This document shows, piece after piece, positions 53,408-60,670 of a stretch of DNA of 64,000 nt. Made by a program: the position numbers and the translations under genes. The stretch's first letter is position 1; every line of letters begins with the position of its first letter. The stretch spans positions 1,612,001 through 1,676,000 of the forward strand of contig NZ_JSYM01000001.1 in assembly GCF_000812945.1 (NCBI RefSeq), read 5' to 3'. The DNA comes from Flavobacterium sp. AED. Its GTDB lineage: Bacteria; Bacteroidota; Bacteroidia; Flavobacteriales; Flavobacteriaceae. The notes beneath the pieces were generated by a model. That model saw only the letters and a program-made list of their open reading frames with translations, was not told the origin of the DNA and ran no database searches.

Positions 53408-55036
53408 TTATTCTCCTAAAAATGGATATCTGTAATTTTCTGGAGTTATAAAAGTTTCTTTGATAGTTCTTGGGGAAGCCCAACGCAATAAGTTCAACGC
53501 TGAACCCGCTTTGTCGTTAGTTCCTGATGCTCTTGCACCACCAAAAGGTTGCATTCCTACAACAGCTCCTGTTGGTTTGTCATTGATGTAGAAGTTACCG
53601 GCAGCATTTTGTAATTTGGTAGTCGCTTGCTCAATAGCATAACGATCTTGACTAAAAACAGCACCTGTTAAAGCATATTCTGAAGTAGTGTCAACTAATT
53701 CTAAAGTTTCTTCCCATTTTGCATCTTCGTAAACGAAAATTGTCATTACTGGTCCGAATAACTCCGTTTCCATTGTGGTATAATGTGGGTTTGTAGTTAC
53801 AATTATTGTTGGTTCAATAAAATAACCAACAGATTTATCGTAATTACCACCTACAATGATTTCGGCATCAGTATCTTTTTTGGCTTGGTCAATAAAACTG
53901 GCTAACTTGTCAAAAGAACCTTCGTGAATAACTGCAGTAATAAAGTTGCCAAAATCTTCTGGCGAACCCATTTTCATGGATTTTGTATCAGTGATTAGTT
54001 GTTCTTTTACGGCTGGCCATAAACTTTGTGGTACATAAGCTCTTGAAGCTGCCGAACATTTTTGACCTTGAAATTCAAAAGCACCACGAACAATTCCTGT
54101 TGCTACTTGTTTTGCATTGGCACTTGGATGCGCGATGATAAAATCTTTACCACCGGTTTCCCCTACAATTCTTGGGTAGGTTTTGTAATGGTGGATGTTA
54201 GTTCCAATTTTTGACCAAATATCTTTGAATACATGAGTTGAACCTGTAAAGTGAATCCCGGCAAAATCACGACTTGCCAAAACAGTATCAGTAATCATCA
54301 AAGCATCTCCAAAAACTACATTGATAACGCCATCAGGAACTCCTGCTTCTTTGAAAACTTCAATTATGATTTGTGCAGAGAAGACTTGGCTGTCACTTGG
54401 TTTCCAAATCACAACATTACCCATCATTGCAGCACTCGCAGGAAGATTTCCAGCAATAGCAGTGAAGTTAAAAGGAGTGATAGCATACACAAAACCTTCT
54501 AGTGGTCTGTATTCTAATCGGTTCCACATATCCGAATTTGAATTAGGCTGATCTCCGTAAATTTGAGTCATAAATTCTACATTGAAACGTAAAAAATCGA
54601 TAAATTCACAAGAAGCATCAATTTCGGCTTGATGAATGTTTTTAGATTGCGCAATCATAGTTGCAGCATTTATTCTGGCTCTGTATGGACCAGCAATCAA
54701 TTCAGCTGCTTTCAGGAAAATAGCGGCTCTTTGTTCCCATGCCATATTTGCCCATGCAGTTCTAGATTCTAATGCATTTGCAATGGCGCTTTCAACATGA
54801 GATTTTTCGGCTAAATGATACGTTCCTACGATATGTTTGTGATCGTGAGGAGCGGTCATGTTTTTTGTGTTTCCAGTTCTAATTTCTTCGCTTCCAATGT
54901 ATAATGGTACATCGATTTTAGAATTCCACATTTTTGCGTAAGCTGCTTGAACAGCTGCTTTTTCTGGTGAATTTGGTGCGTATCCTTTTACTGGTTCGTT
55001 TACCGCTTTTGGTACATGAAAAAATCCTTTTAACAT
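53408..55036 (-). CDS. pruA: Delta-1-pyrroline-5-carboxylate dehydrogenase
   Basis: 542 residues, aldehyde dehydrogenase family. Catalytic Glu in VGETGGKDFI and Cys in FEFQGQKCSAASRAYVP, PFGGARASGTNDKAG near the end; the N-terminal ~40 residues and length fit the L-glutamate gamma-semialdehyde dehydrogenase group. Oxidises the semialdehyde to glutamate in proline breakdown. The partner proline dehydrogenase gene is not in this window. Confidence 0.93.
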   Translation of the reverse strand: MLKGFFHVPKAVNEPVKGYAPNSPEKAAVQAAYAKMWNSKIDVPLYIGSEEIRTGNTKNMTAPHDHKHIVGTYHLAEKSHVESAIANALESRTAWANMAWEQRAAIFLKAAELIAGPYRARINAATMIAQSKNIHQAEIDASCEFIDFLRFNVEFMTQIYGDQPNSNSDMWNRLEYRPLEGFVYAITPFNFTAIAGNLPASAAMMGNVVIWKPSDSQVFSAQIIIEVFKEAGVPDGVINVVFGDALMITDTVLASRDFAGIHFTGSTHVFKDIWSKIGTNIHHYKTYPRIVGETGGKDFIIAHPSANAKQVATGIVRGAFEFQGQKCSAASRAYVPQSLWPAVKEQLITDTKSMKMGSPEDFGNFITAVIHEGSFDKLASFIDQAKKDTDAEIIVGGNYDKSVGYFIEPTIIVTTNPHYTTMETELFGPVMTIFVYEDAKWEETLELVDTTSEYALTGAVFSQDRYAIEQATTKLQNAAGNFYINDKPTGAVVGMQPFGGARASGTNDKAGSALNLLRWASPRTIKETFITPENYRYPFLGE

Positions 55037-55167
55037 ATTTGTAAAATTATAAAATTAGCGAATGTTTGTGTGTGATAATTTTTTTTCACAAAAGTACGAA
55101 TGATTGTTTTAAAAATCGTCATTTGTTGGTATAAAACTATTGGTAATAAATTAGATCGTTTGTGTTG

Positions 55168-55308
55168 TAGCCCAGATAGAAATGAAAAGACCGGAGTAAA
55201 ATAAGCTTTTTTTGCGGCTCTAAAAAAGCGACCAACGGAAGCTCTTTTTAGGGCTTGCAAAAACACTATTTTTATGAGGACTTGTAATGAATAGCTGGAA
55301 TAGCTCCT
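55168..55308 (+). repeat. Structured intergenic repeat, copy E5
   Basis: Begins TAGCCCAGATAGAAATGAAA and ends CTTGTAATGAATAGCTGG then AATAGCTCC. CCAG (55172-55175) can pair with CTGG (55295-55298). Shares the AAAAAAGCGACCAA and GGAAGCTCTTTTT interior blocks with E2. It occupies most of the 291-bp pruA-apaG spacer. Confidence 0.6.
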
Positions 55309-55327
55309 AGAAATAAAGCTGATGATT

Positions 55328-55714
55328 TTAGTTTAAAGCAAATGGGGCACACAATCTAAAGGTAGGCACAATAACTTTGAAAGTTTTTGTAGAAGTAAAA
55401 TTAATCATATTAAAATACCCTTTCATTGCTCCATAAGGGGATGATAATAAACAACCGGAACTGTAAGTGTGAAATTCTCCTGGTTTTAAAACGGGTTTTT
55501 TTCCAATGATACCTTCTCCATCCACCACTTCAACATCATTTAGTGAGTCAAAAATTTCCCAATGGCGAGAGGTTAATTGTACGGAATCTTTACTGTGGTT
55601 TTCGATTGTAATTTCATAACTAAAGGCAAAGTGAATCTTATAGTTTTTGAAGTAGGTGCCTTCAAAACTAGTCAATACCGTTATCTTTATGCCTCTTGTT
55701 ATTTGAGAAACCAT
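55328..55714 (-). CDS. apaG: ApaG protein
   Basis: 128 residues, fibronectin-type III-like fold. FAFSYEITIENHSKDSVQLTSRHWEIFD, GEGIIGKKPVLKPGEFHTYSSGCLL and the closing GYFNM match ApaG. Family role is unclear; linked to cobalt/magnesium handling and diadenosine tetraphosphate in enterics. -7 box TAAATTTG on the minus strand at 55753-55746. Confidence 0.92.
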   Translation of the reverse strand: MVSQITRGIKITVLTSFEGTYFKNYKIHFAFSYEITIENHSKDSVQLTSRHWEIFDSLNDVEVVDGEGIIGKKPVLKPGEFHTYSSGCLLSSPYGAMKGYFNMINFTSTKTFKVIVPTFRLCAPFALN

Positions 55715-55794
55715 ACTAAATATGTGAATAGGTGCTTAATACCGACAAATTTACAAAAAATTGATTTTGTATAGTCGTTTTTCGAAAAGTTTTT

Positions 55795-57048
55795 TTAGTT
55801 GATGATATTTAATGAATTTGCTGTTCCTTTTCCTATGGCTCTATCATATCGATCGGTATTTTCTCGGTAATAGACCATTATAGAGTAATCATTTTCTGTT
55901 TGATAAAAATTCCCGTCAATTGCATTTTCATGATCGATAATTCCTTTGCTGTCGGCAACTGTATATTGAAAATTAGTAAATCCTTGCTTTATTAAAATTG
56001 CTTTTTCATAGAGGTTCTTTTTTTCATTATAATCCATTTTATTTTCTGGAGTTAAATTATAATTATTGAACATTCCAGTGATATAAATGTCTTTATTCAT
56101 TCTAAAAGTTGGAGCCGAAAGACTGAAATAAACCCATGCATAATCAGCTTCAATTTCACTATTGGTTGCGTTTATATTTTTGACAACAAAATTTCCGTTT
56201 ACATCTTGTGTTACGGAATACGGATAATTTGTTCGGGCATTATTGGTATATAAATAAGAACTATAGATTTCATTATTTGAATCTACACGGGCTACATTAT
56301 TATTGGCAGCTCTAATATCTTTATTTTCAAAGTATAAAAATTCGTTTCCTGCCCAAAATTGGGTTTGGGCATCATATTTATAAATCAAATCGTTTCCAAT
56401 CGTGTATTGAGGGGTAATGTTTGTAATTGCGTCATTGAATTGTCCATTTTGAAGTAAAACTACTTTTACATTTTTAATAGGATTTTGAAAAGTAATGGTA
56501 CTTGATTTAATGGTAAATTCTAAGTTGTGTTTAGAATCTAAATTGCTGACAGTTCTCGCTCTTTTTACTTGAATAGGAACCGTAACCCGATCTTCATAAA
56601 GAATAAATTTCCTGGAAAAAACGACTTCTTTATTGTCGTTTAAAATTTTCAGTATGTAATTACCGCTGATTAATAATTGTGTGAACTGATTTGGAATAGC
56701 TAGTCTATAATGGGAATAGATTTGTAATGTGTTGAAAGAATTGGTGTAATCTGAAATCCTTTGGTTATCAAAACCTTTTAAATACTCACTTTTAGGGATT
56801 TCCGTAGGATTCCAATTATAGTCGCAATGGGTTATGTCGTAGTAATAATCAGCTTCATTGCCAAATAAATCATCGAATTGCAACTGAAACCCTTCTCCTA
56901 ATTTAAAAATAGGAATTACATTTTGATTGCTTTGAACAAAAGAAATCGTCTTAACATTATATGGCGGAGCAACCTCTTTTTCTACTTGAGCAGTAGCCGA
57001 AGTAATTATGAAAAGCAATACTATTTTTTGAAAAAAGGCTTTAAGCAT
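55795..57048 (-). CDS. DUF5103, T9SS SprA plug-like protein
   Basis: 417 residues from ATG 57048 (an in-frame TTG at 57093 would only lengthen a non-signal N-terminus). Signal peptide 1-20 ending ATA, then beta-rich sequence: LGEGFQLQFDDLFGNEADYYYDITHCDYNWNPTEI, HYRLAIPNQFTQLLISGNYIL, and an Ig/CBM-like C-terminal half (YITGMFNNYNLTPENKMDYNEKKNLYEK). It matches DUF5103, the family of the plug protein found with SprA in the Flavobacterium johnsoniae T9SS translocon. Likely a periplasmic gate of T9SS, consistent with the T9SS cargo encoded elsewhere in the window. Confidence 0.82.
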   Translation of the reverse strand: MLKAFFQKIVLLFIITSATAQVEKEVAPPYNVKTISFVQSNQNVIPIFKLGEGFQLQFDDLFGNEADYYYDITHCDYNWNPTEIPKSEYLKGFDNQRISDYTNSFNTLQIYSHYRLAIPNQFTQLLISGNYILKILNDNKEVVFSRKFILYEDRVTVPIQVKRARTVSNLDSKHNLEFTIKSSTITFQNPIKNVKVVLLQNGQFNDAITNITPQYTIGNDLIYKYDAQTQFWAGNEFLYFENKDIRAANNNVARVDSNNEIYSSYLYTNNARTNYPYSVTQDVNGNFVVKNINATNSEIEADYAWVYFSLSAPTFRMNKDIYITGMFNNYNLTPENKMDYNEKKNLYEKAILIKQGFTNFQYTVADSKGIIDHENAIDGNFYQTENDYSIMVYYRENTDRYDRAIGKGTANSLNIIN

Positions 57049-57140
57049 ATGTTTTGAATTGCTGAAATGTAAATATACGGAATTAAGCAACACTATTATT
57101 ATGCCAATTATGGAGCAGTTTTATTTTATCTGTTTTAAAT

Positions 57141-57911
57141 TTATTTAAAACAAACAGGAATAATTTCCCCTTTTGCTAAACAATATTTTTCTACCAATTC
57201 CGGGGCTATTTTATTGGTGTAATCTTCTTCGATTACTTTAAAACCAATACTTCTTAATTTATCAAAATAATCTCGTCCATAAATACGAACGTGATCGTAT
57301 TGTCCGAATATTTTAGCACGTTCTTTCTGGTCGGTAATCGTATCATCTGCAAAAGTAGTGGCTCTGGACAACTCTTGTGGGATTTGTAAAATTGCCATTC
57401 CTCCTGGTTTCAAAACTCGATATAATTCCTGCATTGCTTTCGTATCGTCTGGAATGTGTTCCAAAACGTGATTGCAAAGAATAACATCGTATTGATTGTC
57501 CTCGAAAGGCAAATCACAAATATCCGCTTTTACATCTGCTAGAGGTGAAAATAAATCGGTTGTGGTATAATTCAGGTTTTTTTGATTTCGAAATAATTTA
57601 TAAAAGGCTTGTTCCGGTGCAAAGTGTAGCACTTTCTTTTTTTCTGACGAAGTAAAAAAATCAGTCTCTTCATTCAAATACAGCCACAACAAACGGTGTC
57701 TTTCCAATGAAAGGGTACTTGGCGAAAGTACATTGTTTCTTTGTGTTCCATAACCGTAAGGCAGAAACATTTTGAAACTTTTCCCATCAATAGGATCCGT
57801 AAATGTATTTCCTTTTAATGCTAATGCAAGAACTGGACGAGCCACGTAACTTAAACGAATAAGTAAAGGACGCGGAATGGTATTGAGTATAAGTTTAAAG
57901 AGTTTTTTCAT
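57141..57911 (-). CDS. SAM-dependent methyltransferase, class I
   Basis: 256 residues. The usual SAM-binding glycine loop is replaced by VLHFAPEQAFYKLF; DICDLPFEDNQYDVILCNHVLEHIPDD is a strong Methyltransf_11-type core, followed by LKPGGMAILQIPQE. Substrate unknown; the N-terminal PRPLLIRLSYVARPVLALALKG segment is basic and hydrophobic, suggesting membrane contact. Between the map gene and the plug gene on the same strand. Confidence 0.85.
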   Translation of the reverse strand: MKKLFKLILNTIPRPLLIRLSYVARPVLALALKGNTFTDPIDGKSFKMFLPYGYGTQRNNVLSPSTLSLERHRLLWLYLNEETDFFTSSEKKKVLHFAPEQAFYKLFRNQKNLNYTTTDLFSPLADVKADICDLPFEDNQYDVILCNHVLEHIPDDTKAMQELYRVLKPGGMAILQIPQELSRATTFADDTITDQKERAKIFGQYDHVRIYGRDYFDKLRSIGFKVIEEDYTNKIAPELVEKYCLAKGEIIPVCFK

Positions 57912-57955
57912 TTTTGTTTCAGACAGATTCGCTTTTATAACTTTAGATTTTCTTA

Positions 57956-58018
57956 TATGACCTTAAATCACTTATATGTTTCAAAAAAGGTTAAACATAT
58001 AAGTGATTTAAGGTCATA
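57956..58018. repeat. Perfect 26-bp inverted repeat
   Basis: Arms 57956-57981 and 57993-58018 are exact inverse complements, with an 11-nt loop CAAAAAAGGTT. It lies between map and the methyltransferase gene on the minus strand and has no T tail after either arm, so it is not a classic terminator. Confidence 0.85.
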
Positions 58019-58054
58019 ATTTGGGTTTCAATTCGTGTTGAACTTTTAAATAAT

Positions 58055-58873
58055 TTATAGAACTAAAGGCTCTCTTCTAAACTCATCTTCTTCATTACTC
58101 ACAATTCCTAAAGCTTTGTAGATGTATCCAAAAGTTGATAAAATCTCCGGTTTTCCATCGATAATCGCAACGTCATGCTCAAAATGGGCACTTGGTTTTC
58201 CATCGGCAGTAAGGATTGTCCAGCCGTCTTTTAATTGTTTGATGTTTCGGGTTCCCAAATTAATCATAGGTTCAATGGCTACAACCATTCCTTCAACAAA
58301 AAGCTTTCCTCTTCCTTTTTTACCATAATTTGGCATTTCAGGATCTTCATGCATTTTTTGTCCTACTCCGTGTCCTACTAGCTCACGAACAACTCCGTAT
58401 CCATGTGCTTCTGTGTGTCTTTGAATAGCATTTCCAACATCTTCCACGCGATTTCCTAATTTTAATTCTCGGATTCCCACGTATAAGGATTCTTTGGTTA
58501 TTTGTAATAATTTTTTAGTTTCGGGAACTACTTCGCCAATTTCAAAAGAATAAGCATGATCGCCATGGTATCCATTTTTATAAGCACCACAATCTACAGA
58601 GATTACATCGCCACTTTCCAATGGTTTATTATTTGGAATTCCATGAACTACTTGTGCATTTGGACTCATACAAAGTGAATTAGGGAAACCATATAAACCA
58701 AGAAAACTTGGTTCAGCTCCGTGGTCACGAATGAATTCTTCCGCTAATTTGTCTAAATATAAAGTAGTAACTCCTTCTTTTATTTCAGAAGCAATCATTC
58801 CTAATGTTTTTGATACGATTAATGCGCTTTCTCGCATCAATTCTATTTCTTCACGTGATTTTACAATAATCAT
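58055..58873 (-). CDS. map: Methionine aminopeptidase, type I
   Basis: 272 residues. Metal ligands Asp94 and Asp105 (SVDCGAYKNGYHGDHAYSF), His168 (VGHGVG), Glu201 (AIEPMI) and Glu232 (FEHDVAI); His77 in QVVHG near the active site. Removes initiator Met after deformylation. Slightly longer C-terminus than E. coli MAP. The gpmI terminator lies just upstream (58927-58959). Confidence 0.95.
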   Translation of the reverse strand: MIIVKSREEIELMRESALIVSKTLGMIASEIKEGVTTLYLDKLAEEFIRDHGAEPSFLGLYGFPNSLCMSPNAQVVHGIPNNKPLESGDVISVDCGAYKNGYHGDHAYSFEIGEVVPETKKLLQITKESLYVGIRELKLGNRVEDVGNAIQRHTEAHGYGVVRELVGHGVGQKMHEDPEMPNYGKKGRGKLFVEGMVVAIEPMINLGTRNIKQLKDGWTILTADGKPSAHFEHDVAIIDGKPEILSTFGYIYKALGIVSNEEDEFRREPLVL

Positions 58874-58926
58874 AATTTCGAATTTTCAGTTTGCAAAAGT
58901 ACAATTTTATGAGAACTTTTGATAAT

Positions 58927-58959
58927 AAAAAAGCTGTTCCAAATTAGAACAGCTTTTTT
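58927..58959 (-). terminator. Terminator of gpmI
   Basis: AAAAAAGCTGTTC (58927-58939) and GAACAGCTTTTTT (58947-58959), perfect 13-bp stem, 7-nt loop, A/T runs on both sides. Confidence 0.88.
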
Positions 58960-59011
58960 GAATTTTATTTAAATCGTATTTAAATTTTTTGATTCAAATT
59001 ATTTCTATGTT

Positions 59012-60529
59012 TTACAACAAAGAATGACACGTCATAACTGCTGGTTTTTCAACCCCCATCAATTCTAAAATTGTTGGAGCTATGTCTCCCAAAACGCCAT
59101 CATGAATCGTTTTCAAATCTTTGTCTACCAAAATAATTGGAACCGGATTTGTTGTGTGCGCTGTATTAGGGCTTCCATCAGGATTAATCATAGTTTCACA
59201 GTTTCCGTGATCTGCAATTACAATGGTAGTGTAATTATGAGCTAATGCTGTTGTGATTACCTTTTCGACACATTTGTCAACGGCTTCACAAGCTTTTATC
59301 GCTGCACTCATAATCCCTGTATGACCTACCATATCGCCATTGGCAAAATTAAGACATACAAAATCCACTTCTTCTTTTTCAAGTTCCGGAACTAAAGCAT
59401 CAGTCAATTCAAATGCACTCATTTCTGGTTGCAAATCATAAGTAGCTACTTTTGGAGAATTTTTCAAAATACGACTTTCGCCGACAAAAGGTAATTCTCT
59501 TCCGCCTGAAAAGAAGAAAGTCACGTGAGGGTATTTCTCTGTTTCGGCAATACGAATTTGTTTTTTCTGTGCTTTTTCTAAAACTTCGCCAAGAGTTTCG
59601 GTAATGTTATCTTTATTATAAACAACTTTTACGTTTTTATACGTTTCGTCATAATTGGTAAGTGTTACATAATACAAATTCAATTTGTGCATGTTCTGCT
59701 CATGGAAATCTTGTTGCGAAAGCGCTTCTGTCAATTCTCTTCCTCTATCCGTTCTGAAATTGAAGAAAATAACTACATCATCTTCCTCAATAGTAGCTAG
59801 GGGTTTGTCATTATGATCAACTACAATCATTGGATGAATAAATTCATCGGTTATATTGACTTCATAGCTTTCTACCATCGACGCAACTGGATTTTTAGTG
59901 TGAGTACCAGTTCCGTTTACTAATAAATCGTAAGCTAGTTTTACTCTTTCCCAACGTTTGTCACGGTCCATCGCATAATAACGTCCAATAACAGAAGCTA
60001 TTTTTACGGTAGTATTTGCGATATAATCTTCTAAATCCTGAATGTAATTTTTTCCTGATTTTGGATCAACATCACGACCATCAGTGAAAGCGTGAACAAA
60101 GACTTTTTGCAATCCGTATTGTTGTGTTGCATCAATCAAACCTCGTAAATGAGAAGTATGGGAGTGAACACCACCATCAGAAACCAATCCTAAGAAGTGT
60201 ACTTTTTTATTATTTTCTTTAGCATAAGTAAAAGCATCAACTAATACTTGTTCTTTTGCCAAAGTATTATGCGCTACGGCAAGATTTATCTTGGCTAAAT
60301 CCTGATATACTATTCGTCCAGCGCCAAGGTTCATATGTCCTACTTCGCTGTTTCCCATTTGTCCTTCCGGCAAACCTACATTTAGACCATCGGTTCTAAG
60401 TTGGGCACTTGGATAATTTTTATAAAGGCTATTTATAAATGGTACATTGGCATTATCAATTGCAGATACCTTAGGGTCAGGAGATTTTCCCCAACCGTCC
60501 AAAATCATAAGAATTACTTTTTTGTTCAT
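59012..60529 (-). CDS. gpmI: Cofactor-independent phosphoglycerate mutase
   Basis: 505 residues from ATG 60529; an in-frame start 51 nt earlier lies upstream of the -7 box and is rejected. Alkaline-phosphatase fold: Asp11 (MILDGWG), nucleophile Ser61 (MGNSEVGHMNLGAGR), HAFTDGRD, and the late DHGNCE metal site. Interconverts 3- and 2-phosphoglycerate in glycolysis. Standard length. -7 box TATCTTTG on the minus strand (60553-60546). Confidence 0.95.
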   Translation of the reverse strand: MNKKVILMILDGWGKSPDPKVSAIDNANVPFINSLYKNYPSAQLRTDGLNVGLPEGQMGNSEVGHMNLGAGRIVYQDLAKINLAVAHNTLAKEQVLVDAFTYAKENNKKVHFLGLVSDGGVHSHTSHLRGLIDATQQYGLQKVFVHAFTDGRDVDPKSGKNYIQDLEDYIANTTVKIASVIGRYYAMDRDKRWERVKLAYDLLVNGTGTHTKNPVASMVESYEVNITDEFIHPMIVVDHNDKPLATIEEDDVVIFFNFRTDRGRELTEALSQQDFHEQNMHKLNLYYVTLTNYDETYKNVKVVYNKDNITETLGEVLEKAQKKQIRIAETEKYPHVTFFFSGGRELPFVGESRILKNSPKVATYDLQPEMSAFELTDALVPELEKEEVDFVCLNFANGDMVGHTGIMSAAIKACEAVDKCVEKVITTALAHNYTTIVIADHGNCETMINPDGSPNTAHTTNPVPIILVDKDLKTIHDGVLGDIAPTILELMGVEKPAVMTCHSLL

Positions 60530-60545
60530 TGTAATATATTTTGAA

Positions 60546-60553
60546 CAAAGATA
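60546..60553 (-). promoter_or_regulatory. -7 element of gpmI
   Basis: TATCTTTG on the minus strand, 16 nt before the chosen ATG. The nearest TTG is 24 nt upstream, longer than usual. Confidence 0.45.
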
Positions 60554-60670
60554 AAGCATTTCTAAAAATGTTCGAAGCAATCGAAATCACTATTATTCAT
60601 TCGTAACATAACAATAACAAATAATGATAATTTTGTTGCAGAAACTGTGGTTTTTTAAAATTAATGCAAC

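Noticed and set aside
55030..55266. A 78-codon minus-strand frame upstream of pruA
   Set aside because: It lies in repeat E5 and the pruA leader; no domain and poor composition.
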